DNA from: Archangium sp.
Lineage (GTDB): Bacteria; Myxococcota; Myxococcia; Myxococcales; Myxococcaceae
Direction of reading: 5' to 3'
DNA length: 32,134 bases
Assembly (NCBI GenBank): GCA_016792935.1
Contig: JAEUJS010000208.1
Coordinates: 1-32,134, forward strand
Shown: positions 1 through 7,259 of the stretch, in pieces
Layout of the letters: each line of letters begins with the position of its first letter
How positions within the stretch are numbered: the first letter of the stretch is position 1
The notes under the pieces: model-generated
Databases searched by the model: none
What the model saw: the letters and a program-made list of their open reading frames with translations, nothing else
What the model was told of the DNA's origin: nothing
Made by a program: the position numbers and the translations under genes

Positions 1-1242
1 AGCTCGGTGCAGCTCGCCGAGTTCCTGCAGGAGATCTACGCCGAGCGCCTCGCGCGCGAACAGGAAGAAGGGCGGTTGATGATCGAGACCGCCGAGAGCG
101 CGGTCGGCAACGACTCGCAGGAAGTGGTGCGCGAGAAGGCCACTCCGTCGCTCGACGCGGTGAAGCGGCAGACCACGTCGATGCGCTCGGCGACCTCGTC
201 GAAGGCGGCCAAGCGCAATCAGGAAGAGACGCGCGCGGAGTCTCCGGGCCGCAGCCAGAGCAACAGCAAGAAGCGCGTCGACATCGCGCTCGATTCACAG
301 CGGCCGATTCCCGCGCTCGGAGACACCGGCAATCCACACACCGAAGCGAGCATGCCCACCCAGAGCGATGGGCGCGGCCGAGGAGCGATGCTGGTCGTCA
401 TCGCCGTCGCGGTGGTCGCGGTGCTCGGCATCGGCGGCTTCGTGATGTTCGGCCCGGCGAAGACCGCGAGCTTCTCGGTCGATTCCATGCCACCCGGAGC
501 GAAGGTCAGCGGGCCGAAGGGCGAGCTGTGCGTCACGCCGTGCCGCCTCGACGACGTCGAGCCCGGAGAGCTCGCCCTCACCATCGAGAAGGCCGACTTC
601 AAGCCCGAGAAGCGCGCGCTGGTGCTCAAGGCCGGAGTGCACGAGTCGCTCGCCGCGGTGGTGTTGGAGCCGTTGAACAAGGGGCCCACGGTTATCAGCA
701 ACGATCCTCCCGTGACCGACGTGAAGCCGCCGGAGCCGGTGGTGGTGATGGTCGAGGAACAGTTCATCTCCGAGCCTCCGGGCGCCCTGGTGACGCTCGG
801 CGCGGAAGAGCTGGGGCCGGCGCCGATCTCCCGCAAGTTGGAGAAGGGCTCGACGCTCGAAGTGAAGTTGGAGCTCAAGAACTTCCAGACCGTGACGGAG
901 ACCTTCGTGGTCGGTGACGCGGCCGAGGGCGTGCACAAGTTCGTGCTCAAGGCCGTGAAGAACGTGAAGCCTCCGAACAACAACGGCAACGTGAAGCAGC
1001 CTGAGGTGAAGAACAACCCGCCGCCGAGCGCGACCAAGGGCACGGTGCGATTCATCGTCAAGCCGTGGGCGACCGTCGAGTGCCCTCAGGTGCGCTTCAA
1101 GAACGACACGCCGTTCGCGGATCAGCAGTGGCCGGCCGGTGAGTATTCCTGCACCTTCACCAACCCGGAGTTCGCGACGCAGACCAAGCTGGTGCGTGTG
1201 GAGCCGGACAAGACCGTGAAGGTCTCGGTGACGATGCAGTGA
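1..1242 (+). CDS. C-terminal part of a PEGA-repeat membrane protein, probably a serine/threonine kinase (5' end outside window)
   Basis: The frame is open from the first base, so the gene very likely starts upstream; a GTG at 7 could be a start but the codons before it are also open. Counting from that GTG, residues 1-30 (LAEFLQEIYAERLAREQEEG) resemble the linker that follows the kinase domain in myxobacterial Ser/Thr kinases. A charged low-complexity region follows, then one membrane segment at about 127-149. The part after the membrane carries three PEGA-like repeats at about 153-222, 249-316 and 344-411; the first two have the S-x-PPGA motif (SMPPGAK, SEPPGAL), and the third is divergent. 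PEGA domains are usually extracytoplasmic and thought to bind surface structures. The kinase assignment is inference, because no catalytic domain lies in the window. The gene converges on the triple-DsbA gene across a hairpin. Confidence 0.75.
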   Translation, partial: SSVQLAEFLQEIYAERLAREQEEGRLMIETAESAVGNDSQEVVREKATPSLDAVKRQTTSMRSATSSKAAKRNQEETRAESPGRSQSNSKKRVDIALDSQRPIPALGDTGNPHTEASMPTQSDGRGRGAMLVVIAVAVVAVLGIGGFVMFGPAKTASFSVDSMPPGAKVSGPKGELCVTPCRLDDVEPGELALTIEKADFKPEKRALVLKAGVHESLAAVVLEPLNKGPTVISNDPPVTDVKPPEPVVVMVEEQFISEPPGALVTLGAEELGPAPISRKLEKGSTLEVKLELKNFQTVTETFVVGDAAEGVHKFVLKAVKNVKPPNNNGNVKQPEVKNNPPPSATKGTVRFIVKPWATVECPQVRFKNDTPFADQQWPAGEYSCTFTNPEFATQTKLVRVEPDKTVKVSVTMQ

Positions 1243-1258
1243 GCGGTGCTGAAAATGA

Positions 1259-1291
1259 AACGGCCGCCGCTCCAAAGGAGCAGCGGCCGTT
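1259..1291 (-). terminator. Hairpin terminator between two convergent genes
   Basis: AACGGCCGC at 1259-1267 pairs with GCGGCCGTT at 1283-1291. Inside it, GCTCC pairs with GGAGC around an AAA loop, with one C/A mismatch. Read on the minus strand the stem is followed by TTTCATTTTC, a T-rich tail, so it most likely ends the triple-DsbA transcript. On the plus strand no T run follows, so termination of the PEGA gene would be weaker or factor-dependent. Confidence 0.7.
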
Positions 1292-1318
1292 GAGATCTCC
1301 GAAAGGGAGAGAACCGGC

Positions 1319-3301
1319 TTACTTCTTCTTCTTCAGCTCATCGTCGATGACGGCCTTGAAGGCCTCGATGGGCTGCGCACCGACGACCTGGCGGCCGTTG
1401 ATGAAGAAGGTGGGCGTGCCGTTCGCACCGACGCGCATGCCTTCCGACGAGTCGGCCGTGATGTAGGCGTCGAACTTGTTGGAATCGAGCGCCGCCTTGA
1501 ACTTGCCCATGTCGAGGCCGAGCTCGGACGCGTAGCGCTCGAGGTTCGGGCGATCGAGCGCCTGCTGGTTGGCGAAGAGCTTGTCGTGCATCTCCCAGAA
1601 CTTGCCCTGGTCGTTCGCGGCCATCGAGGCGGCGGCGGCGATCTTGGCGTTGTTGTGGAAGGGCAGCGGCTGGTGCTTGAAGACGACCTTGATCTTGCCC
1701 TCGTACTGCTTCTCGAGGTCGTGGAGCGTCGGCACCACGCGCGAGCAGAACGGGCACTGGAAGTCGCTGAACGCCACGATGGTGACCGGAGCGTTCTTCG
1801 GGCCCTTGACCGGCGCGCCGTCGATCTTCAGGTCGGTGACGACCTTGGCCGGCTCAGGAGCGCCCGGAGCGGCAGGAGGCGGCGCCTTGCCCGCTTCCTT
1901 CTGGAACTCCGCGTAGAGGTCCATCGGCTTGATGCCACGGGCGAGCATCGCGTCGGCCTTCTTGATCTCGTCGTCGATGACGTTCTTGAACGCCTCGAAC
2001 GGCTGCGCACCGACGAACTCACGACCGTTGATGAAGAACGTCGGAGTGCCGTTCGCGCCCACCGCCATGCCGGCTGCCGAGTCTTCCTCGACGCGCTTGG
2101 TGAACTTGCCGGAATCGAGCGCGGCCTTGAACTTACCCACATCGAGGCCAACCTCCGACGCGTAGCGCTCCAGCGACGCGCGATCGAGCGCCTGCGCGTT
2201 GGCGAAGAGCTTGTCGTGCATCTCCCAGAACTTGCCCTGGTCGTTCGCGGCCATCGACGCCTCGGCGGCGATCTTCGCGTTGTTGTGGAAGGGCAGCGGC
2301 TGGTGACGGAAGACGATCTTCACGTTGTCGCCGTAGGTGTCCTGGATCTGCTTGATGGTCGGAACCACGCGCGAGCAGAACGGGCACTGGAAGTCAGACC
2401 ACTCGACGATGGTGACCTTCGCGCCGGCCTTGCCGCCCTTGGCAGGCGAGTCGGCAGGCACGTCGACCTTGCGGATCGCCGCGGGAGCCGGAGCGCCCGG
2501 AGCGTTCGGCGCCGCCGGAGCGGGAGCCGGCGCCGTCACGCCGTTGGCGATGACCTTCGCGTAGACCTGATCGGCCGGGGTGCCGCCCTTGACCAGCTCG
2601 TTGGCCTTGGCGAGCTCCTCGTCGATGACGCGCTTGAAGTTGTCGATGGGCTGCGCGCCGGAGATCTTCTTGCCGTTGATGAAGAACGCGGGCGTGCCGG
2701 TCGCGCCGAGCTGCATCGCGAGCGCGGTGTCCTTGGTGATCTGCGCCTGGAACTTCGGCGAGTTCATGTCGGCCTTCCACTTGTCGACGTTGAGGCCGAG
2801 CTCGCGGGCGTAGCCCTCGAACGTCGCGTCCTCGAGCTGCTGCTGGTTGCCGAAGATCTTGTGGTGCATCTCCCAGTACTTGCCCTGCTCACCGGCAGAC
2901 AGCGCGGCGAGGGCCGCCGGCTTGGCGCGCGGGTGGAAGTCGAGCGGGTGCTGCTTCATCGCCACGCGGACCTTGCCCTCGTACTGCTTCTCGAGCTCGA
3001 CGATGGTGTTGTTGGCGCGCGAGCAGAACGGGCACTGGTAGTCGGAGAACTCGACGATGGTGACGAGCGCCGTCGCCGGGCCCTTCACGGGGGACTCGTC
3101 GAGCGGCACCTTGTAGACGCTGGTGTCCTGCGGAGGGGCTCCCGGCGCGCGCGCTTGCGGCGCATTGGGCGCTCCGGCGATACCTGACGGGGCGACGACG
3201 GCGCTCGGGGCGCTGCCATCGGCGGGCTTCTGGAACATGCTGCCCACTGCAAAGCCGACGACTCCGCCGACGATGAGGGCAATGATGACTGAAGGTTTCA
3301 T
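1319..3301 (-). CDS. Membrane-anchored oxidoreductase with three tandem DsbA-family thioredoxin domains
   Basis: A 660-residue protein. An N-terminal hydrophobic segment (residues 4-22, no obvious cleavage site) should anchor it or direct export. Three DsbA/Thioredoxin_4 domains follow, each with a CPFC active site (90-93, 306-309, 516-519) and a cis-proline loop GTP-x-FFING (202-210, 418-426, 628-636). They are joined by Ala/Pro-rich linkers at about 255-278 and 471-486. All three active sites look intact. Known relatives usually have one such domain, so this is a triplication. Domains 2 and 3 are the closest: their active sites are exactly 210 codons apart and they share long identical stretches. 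The likely role is thiol oxidation or isomerisation in the periplasm; substrates are unknown. The start has an AGGGAG about 11 bases upstream. The gene is divergent from a TusA-like gene. Confidence 0.9.
   Translation of the reverse strand: MKPSVIIALIVGGVVGFAVGSMFQKPADGSAPSAVVAPSGIAGAPNAPQARAPGAPPQDTSVYKVPLDESPVKGPATALVTIVEFSDYQCPFCSRANNTIVELEKQYEGKVRVAMKQHPLDFHPRAKPAALAALSAGEQGKYWEMHHKIFGNQQQLEDATFEGYARELGLNVDKWKADMNSPKFQAQITKDTALAMQLGATGTPAFFINGKKISGAQPIDNFKRVIDEELAKANELVKGGTPADQVYAKVIANGVTAPAPAPAAPNAPGAPAPAAIRKVDVPADSPAKGGKAGAKVTIVEWSDFQCPFCSRVVPTIKQIQDTYGDNVKIVFRHQPLPFHNNAKIAAEASMAANDQGKFWEMHDKLFANAQALDRASLERYASEVGLDVGKFKAALDSGKFTKRVEEDSAAGMAVGANGTPTFFINGREFVGAQPFEAFKNVIDDEIKKADAMLARGIKPMDLYAEFQKEAGKAPPPAAPGAPEPAKVVTDLKIDGAPVKGPKNAPVTIVAFSDFQCPFCSRVVPTLHDLEKQYEGKIKVVFKHQPLPFHNNAKIAAAASMAANDQGKFWEMHDKLFANQQALDRPNLERYASELGLDMGKFKAALDSNKFDAYITADSSEGMRVGANGTPTFFINGRQVVGAQPIEAFKAVIDDELKKKK
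1571..1675 (-). repeat. Internal repeat, DsbA domain 3 copy (partner at 2201-2305)
   Basis: This 105-base stretch matches 2201-2305 with four mismatches by my count, at an offset of exactly 630 bases (210 codons). The first 57 bases are identical. It encodes the segment running from QPLPFHNNAKI to MHDKLFAN. Such near-identity shows recent duplication or gene conversion between domains 2 and 3; domain 1 is clearly more divergent. Confidence 0.85.
2201..2305 (-). repeat. Internal repeat, DsbA domain 2 copy (partner at 1571-1675)
   Basis: Second copy of the intragenic direct repeat described at 1571-1675. It is a possible site for in-frame recombination that would remove or add one whole DsbA domain of 210 residues. 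Confidence 0.85.
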
Positions 3302-3379
3302 GAGTATTTTGGCTCCCTGAAATCAAAAGGTTTCGGCCGCGGCGCTCTTAGCAAAGGCGCGGAATCGCGCAATGCACGC

Positions 3380-3625
3380 ATGAATGAGATCGAACGGATT
3401 CTGGTTTCAGCCCACCTGGTCGATGCGCGGGGAAAAGCGTGTCCCATGCCCATCATCGAGCTGGCCAGGGCGCTGCGGAGTCACGCCCGGGTCGAGCTGT
3501 GGGCTGACGACCCGGCGGCGAGGGGAGATCTCAACGCTTTTCTCTCTGCGACGGGCCACGCGTTGATCGACGATCGTCCGGGGTCGAGGGTGCTTCAGGT
3601 GGTGGTGGGTGTGCGCGCACCCTGA
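3380..3625 (+). CDS. TusA/SirA-family sulfur carrier protein
   Basis: An 81-residue protein with the TusA fold signature: VDARGKACPMPIIELARAL at about 14-32, with the CPxP motif at 21-24. Cys21 would carry the persulfide sulfur. The rest (a V-E-L-W-A-D-D-P-A strand, then a helix and VLQVVV) follows the family layout, and the length is normal. Family members pass sulfur to tRNA thiolation, molybdenum cofactor or dissimilatory sulfur pathways; no partner gene nearby tells which. It is divergent from the triple-DsbA gene, with 78 bases between the start codons, so the two may share a control region. The ATG at 3380 gives a short leader of about 12 residues before the core. Confidence 0.85.
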   Translation: MNEIERILVSAHLVDARGKACPMPIIELARALRSHARVELWADDPAARGDLNAFLSATGHALIDDRPGSRVLQVVVGVRAP

Positions 3626-3715
3626 AATCGCAAGTTGCCCCGGCTCCGGCGAGAATTTCTCCGCTGATTTCACGGGCGGCGTACGTGGGTATGGCGACTG
3701 CAACGCTGCTCGCGC

Positions 3716-4633
3716 ATGGATGGAAGTTTTGGAAACGGAAACGGAGCGCCTTTGGACGTCGACCTGAATCGGACCGAGGCAGACCTGCAGGCTGAAGAGT
3801 CAGCGCTCCACGCCGAGCTGACCAAGCTGGCGACCGTGGCCGAAGAGGTCGCGCAGCGGCTCGAGACCGTGCGGCGCAAGGCGGAAGCCGCGGGCGACAA
3901 CGCGATGGTGCAGCGGAGCTATTCGCCGACGCCGCAGCTCGATGAGAACCTGCTGATCGGCGCGAGGACGGCGCGGGCGGCGGCGATTCGTGCGCGGCAG
4001 GAAACGAACGCGCGGGCGAAGAAGGAGATCCTCGACGCCAAGAAGAAGCTGCAGGCGCTCGCCCAGCAGACGATGGCCGATGAGAAGGAACTGGTGGCGC
4101 GTGAGCGTGCGGCGGCGGTGACGCAGTCTGCTCCGCTGCCTCCAGCGCGTGCGTCGCAGCCGGTGATGGCGAACGCGTCGGCGCCGGCGGCCGCTCCGGT
4201 GGCCGTGCGCGATCGCGGGCCGATCACCGAGGGCCCAAAGACGGTGCCCATCGGGAAGATCGCCACGGTGTCCGCGGCGGAAGCGGCGAAGAAGCGCCAG
4301 AGCCCGCGCGTGAAGATGCAGGCCGCGGTGGACTTGTCGACCGACAGCAACTTCTTCAACGGCTTCTCGGCGAACATCTCCGACGGTGGCCTGTTCGTCG
4401 CGACGGTGAACCTGTTGCCGCTGGGCACCGAGGTCGATCTCGCGTTCACGTTGCCCTCGGGAGTGAAGGTGGAAGCGAAGGGCGTGGTGCGCTGGGTGCG
4501 CGAGGTGAACGACACGCACCAGGACGCGTTCCCGGGTCTGGGCGTGCAGTTCAGCGCGTTGCAGCCGCAGGCGCAGGCCGCGATCAACGACTTCCTCGCG
4601 CAGCGCGACCCGCTCTTCTTTGCCGCGGAGTGA
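3716..4633 (+). CDS. Coiled-coil PilZ-domain protein, likely c-di-GMP binding
   Basis: A 305-residue protein with no signal or membrane segment. Residues 15-60 and about 80-135 are Ala/Glu/Lys-rich and predicted to form coiled coils. An Ala/Pro linker follows to about 170. A PilZ domain occupies about 192-297, with both c-di-GMP-binding elements: RxxxR (RQSPR, 194-198) and NxSxxG (NISDGG, 220-225). It resembles the PilZ subfamily that is expanded in myxobacteria. This points to a c-di-GMP-responsive adaptor, perhaps in motility or envelope regulation; the partner is unknown. No clear ribosome site precedes the ATG. A TTG at 3751 with GGAG just upstream is an alternative start that would remove 12 residues. 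Confidence 0.85.
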   Translation: MDGSFGNGNGAPLDVDLNRTEADLQAEESALHAELTKLATVAEEVAQRLETVRRKAEAAGDNAMVQRSYSPTPQLDENLLIGARTARAAAIRARQETNARAKKEILDAKKKLQALAQQTMADEKELVARERAAAVTQSAPLPPARASQPVMANASAPAAAPVAVRDRGPITEGPKTVPIGKIATVSAAEAAKKRQSPRVKMQAAVDLSTDSNFFNGFSANISDGGLFVATVNLLPLGTEVDLAFTLPSGVKVEAKGVVRWVREVNDTHQDAFPGLGVQFSALQPQAQAAINDFLAQRDPLFFAAE

Positions 4634-4691
4634 GGCTGCATTTCTCTGGGGTCGAAGTCGTGTCGTTGGTCACGCGCAGCCGAACGGCGCG

Positions 4692-4917
4692 ACAGCCCTC
4701 ATTCCGAGCTCAATCTTCGACGCAATGGTCGACCACTGAGTGAAATTGGTCGTCAGGACAGCCAGATTCAGACACTGGTCGACTGACGACAACTCGCTCG
4801 ATGCTCGAGGGGCATGTTGGCCGTTCGGCAGGGCGAAAATCGTTCAGCACCAGGGCCTCAAAGCTGTTTGGCAGCCATTGTCCGACGGCACAACAGCCAA
4901 ATTCAGACACTGGTCGA
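4692..4917. repeat. Degenerate ~66-base repeats after rtcA
   Basis: This fills the 285-base gap between the PilZ gene and the rtcA stop, where I see no convincing gene. Two 25-base copies differing at one base lie at 4758-4782 and 4893-4917 (ACAGCC-A-R-ATTCAGACACTGGTCGA). Poorer matches start near 4692 and 4830, giving a rough period of 63-72 bases. A second block, TTGGYCGTYNGG-like, recurs between them (about 4745, 4817, and weakly near 4877). An inverted partial copy (TCGACCACTGAGTGAA) is at 4728-4743. The last copy ends one base before the rtcA stop codon, so the array would lie at the 3' end of the rtcBA mRNA. The two 25-base copies are firm; the four-unit reading is my inference. Confidence 0.55.
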
Positions 4918-4918
4918 G

Positions 4919-5941
4919 CTAGATCGGCGCGACCCTGATTCTCCACGTCGACGCGTTCTGCGCTTCCGGAGTCGCCTCGATCTTCACCGGCAAGAACCGC
5001 GGTACGAGCTCCACCTGCGTGCGCGTGTGCGGCGTCGGCTCGACCGTGCGGAACACGCCACCCTTCGCGACGGCGAGCGGAACGATGAGCTGATCAGCGA
5101 GGTGAAGTCCGACCGGCGCATCAGTTCGCAGTGAGCGCTTCACTTCACCCGCTGCTCGGCGCGCGACCTTCTCAGCCATGATCCCCGGAGCACCGAGGCC
5201 GACGAACACGTCCGTCACCTGCTCGTACTCGAGCGTCAGCGTCACCGCGTTGCCTGGACTCGGAGCCGTGATCTCCTCGGCGCGGATTTCGGCGTCGGTG
5301 AACGCAAGCTCTTCGCGCACCACACCCAGCTCACGGTTGGCGACCTTGAGGGGAATGGACGCCACCACCGCCTTCGCTTCGCGGCGCAGCAACTTCCCGC
5401 GCGTGACGAGCTCCAGCGATCCCAGCGGCGACGGAGTGACCTTCACCTCGATGCGCCCACCACCCGCAGGCTCGAAGCCCGGGCGGATCAACGCGACCTC
5501 GAGCTTCGCGCCCAGCCGCGTGAGGATCGGAAGGAGCGAGCGCTCGAGAAATTCGAAGGGCGGTGCGAGCCCGTTGTGCGTGCCACCCTCGACGGCGATC
5601 GTGATCGGCGCCGTCGCGCGAAGGAGCGCAGGGAGAACTGCCTGCAGCACGAGCGTCGTGCTCCCCGCGGTGCCGATCGAAAACTCGAAGTCGCCGCTCA
5701 CCAGCGCGCGCGGGCGAAAGCGCAGCTCCATGCTGCCGAGCTCTGCTCCTTCGACTTCGGCGTTGCCCAGCTTCGCGGCCGCCTGCACACCAGTGAGGTG
5801 CTGACGCAGCAGGCCGGGACGCTCGCGCCCACCGCGAATGCGCACGATGCGAAATTCCTTCCCCGTCACGAGGGAGAGGCCAAGCGCGGTGCGCAGCACC
5901 TGACCTCCTCCCTCGCCTTCTGAACCGTCGATGAGCAGCAT
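4919..5941 (-). CDS. rtcA: RNA 3'-terminal phosphate cyclase RtcA
   Basis: A 340-residue protein (E. coli RtcA has 338). It opens with the family signature IDGSEGEGGGQVLRTAL (4-20), then RPGLLRQHLTGVQAA (41-55) and EGGTHNGLAPPFEFLE (118-133). The nucleotidyl-accepting histidine is the His in EPTPHTRTQ (His305), matching the catalytic histidine of E. coli RtcA. RtcA uses ATP to adenylate itself and converts RNA 3'-phosphate ends to 2',3'-cyclic phosphates, the ends that RtcB can join. It starts 6 bases after the rtcB stop, with AAGGGG about 10 bases upstream inside rtcB, so the two are co-transcribed and probably coupled. A repeat region begins directly after its stop codon. Confidence 0.96.
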   Translation of the reverse strand: MLLIDGSEGEGGGQVLRTALGLSLVTGKEFRIVRIRGGRERPGLLRQHLTGVQAAAKLGNAEVEGAELGSMELRFRPRALVSGDFEFSIGTAGSTTLVLQAVLPALLRATAPITIAVEGGTHNGLAPPFEFLERSLLPILTRLGAKLEVALIRPGFEPAGGGRIEVKVTPSPLGSLELVTRGKLLRREAKAVVASIPLKVANRELGVVREELAFTDAEIRAEEITAPSPGNAVTLTLEYEQVTDVFVGLGAPGIMAEKVARRAAGEVKRSLRTDAPVGLHLADQLIVPLAVAKGGVFRTVEPTPHTRTQVELVPRFLPVKIEATPEAQNASTWRIRVAPI

Positions 5942-5947
5942 CGCTTT

Positions 5948-7150
5948 TCACCCCTTCACGCAGACCACCTGACGCAGCGTGTGCAGCACTTCGACCAGAT
6001 CTTCCTGCGCCGCCATCACCGCTTCGATCGGCTTGTACGCAGCGGGCGTTTCATCGAGCACGCCCTCGTCCTTGCGGCACTCGATGCCCTTCGTCGCGGC
6101 CTCGTGCTCCGCGATAGTGAACTGCGCGCGCGCCGCCGTACGCGACATGGTGCGGCCTGCGCCGTGCGAGCAGCTCTCGAAGCTCTGAGGGTTTCCCTTG
6201 CCGCGCACGATGTACGAACGCGCTCCCATCGAGCCCGGGATGATGCCCAGCTGCCCCTTGCCTGCGCGGACTGCTCCCTTGCGCGTGACCAGCACGTCGG
6301 CGCCGAAGTGCTTCTCGCGCGAGACGTAGTTGTGGTGACAGTCGACCACCATCAACGTCGCGTCGAACGGCTTGATGACGCGCGTGCTCTTCGCCGCCTC
6401 GACCACCGCAGCCATCATCAAGCGGCGGTTCTCGGCCGCGTATTCCTGAGCCAGGGTGACGGCCTCGACGTACTCGTCGAAGTGCGCCGTGCCTTCACGC
6501 AGGTACGACAAATCTTCGTCGGGCAGCGACGCGCCGTGCGCCTTCATGTCTTCGCGCGCGAGCTCGATGAAGATGGTGCCGAAGCGGTTGCCCAGGCCAC
6601 GTGAACCGGAGTGCAGCATGAACCACACGCGGTCCTGCTCATCGAGACAGACCTCGATGAAGTGGTTGCCGGTGCCGAGCGTGCCGAGCTGTGCCGAGGG
6701 ATCCTTCGAGCCCAGCGTCGGGCGCGACTCGACCAGCTTCCAGTAGCGTGGACCCAGGCGAGCCCATGACGCGTCGCGATCAGGAGCGGCCTTGCGGTGC
6801 ATTCCACGGCCGACCGGCACGCGCATCTCGATCGCCGTGCGCAGACCCTTGAGCGACGTCGGGAGATCAGACGCCGTCAGCGTGGTGCACACCGCGCTCA
6901 TGCCGCAGCCGATGTCGACGCCGACTGCCGCCGGGATCACCGCGCCGATCGTCGGGACCACGCTGCCGACCGTCGCGCCGATGCCCACGTGTACGTCCGG
7001 CATCGCCGCGACCCAGCCGTGGATGATCGGCAACGAGGCCGTGCGACGCAGCTGATCGAGCGCCTTGGGCTCCACCGACACACCGCGCGTCCACGCCTTC
7101 ACCGGCGCGCCACCTGCGTTCTCGATCACGTTGAAGGAGTTGGTTTCCAT
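5948..7150 (-). CDS. rtcB: tRNA-splicing/RNA-repair ligase RtcB
   Basis: A 400-residue protein, close to E. coli RtcB (408). RtcB joins 2',3'-cyclic or 3'-phosphate RNA ends to 5'-OH ends using GTP and Mn(II). Metal-site motifs are present: VGVDIGCGM (76-84), GTGNHFIE (159-166), LHSGSRG (179-185) and CHHNYV (271-276). The guanylated histidine is His329 in SCSHGAGR. The C-terminus ends in VVCVKG, as in E. coli. I chose the ATG at 7150 (protein starts METNSF) because a sigma-54 promoter lies just upstream; the longer open frame to 7192 would run through that promoter. Predicted transcription starts at about 7156, giving a leader of only about 6 bases. First gene of the rtcBA operon. Confidence 0.96.
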   Translation of the reverse strand: METNSFNVIENAGGAPVKAWTRGVSVEPKALDQLRRTASLPIIHGWVAAMPDVHVGIGATVGSVVPTIGAVIPAAVGVDIGCGMSAVCTTLTASDLPTSLKGLRTAIEMRVPVGRGMHRKAAPDRDASWARLGPRYWKLVESRPTLGSKDPSAQLGTLGTGNHFIEVCLDEQDRVWFMLHSGSRGLGNRFGTIFIELAREDMKAHGASLPDEDLSYLREGTAHFDEYVEAVTLAQEYAAENRRLMMAAVVEAAKSTRVIKPFDATLMVVDCHHNYVSREKHFGADVLVTRKGAVRAGKGQLGIIPGSMGARSYIVRGKGNPQSFESCSHGAGRTMSRTAARAQFTIAEHEAATKGIECRKDEGVLDETPAAYKPIEAVMAAQEDLVEVLHTLRQVVCVKG

Positions 7151-7166
7151 GATGCGTCGACGCAAG

Positions 7167-7182
7167 AGCAGCCGGCGTGCCA
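7167..7182 (-). promoter_or_regulatory. Sigma-54 (-24/-12) promoter of rtcBA
   Basis: Read on the minus strand the sequence is TGGCACGCCGGCTGCT. It matches the RpoN consensus TGGCACG-N4-TTGCW at all but one position (CTGCT at the -12 element). The invariant GG (7181-7180) and GC (7169-7168) are exactly 10 bases apart. Transcription should begin near 7156. The adjacent activator RtcR is a sigma-54-dependent AAA+ protein, which fits exactly. Confidence 0.88.
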
Positions 7183-7229
7183 TCGCGCTCACGCAGGGAA
7201 GGCTGTGGGCTGACCTCGGAGGACTTAGA

Positions 7230-7250
7230 ATCTCGTATCAAATACGAGAT
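7230..7250. promoter_or_regulatory. Perfect palindrome, candidate RtcR binding site (enhancer)
   Basis: ATCTCGTAT, a CAA spacer, then ATACGAGAT: a perfect 9-base inverted repeat in an otherwise GC-rich stretch. It lies about 75-95 bases upstream of the predicted rtcBA start, the usual distance for an enhancer-binding activator. It also ends 9 bases before the rtcR ATG, so it could mediate autoregulation or form a hairpin in the rtcR leader. That RtcR is the ligand is inference. Confidence 0.6.
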
Positions 7251-7259
7251 AGTCAGCGC

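Noticed and set aside
1586-3187. 533-codon open frame on the plus strand opposite the triple DsbA gene
   Set aside because: Arg/Leu/Val-rich with no domain; it is a GC-driven shadow of a gene with clear active-site motifs.
4692-4917. CRISPR-like spacing of repeats (about 66 bases, 25-base unit)
   Set aside because: Only two copies are nearly identical and these are 135 bases apart; the others are poor matches. No cas genes are present, and the CARF domain of RtcR is explained by its RNA-repair role.
4634-4918. Search for a tRNA- or Y-RNA-like fold after rtcA
   Set aside because: I could not find a T-arm or cloverleaf by eye; only the repeats are supportable. A covariance search would be needed.
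7151-7192. Longer N-terminus of rtcB starting at 7192
   Set aside because: It would place the sigma-54 promoter inside the coding region, and the extra residues (ARRLLLRRRI) do not match known RtcB starts.
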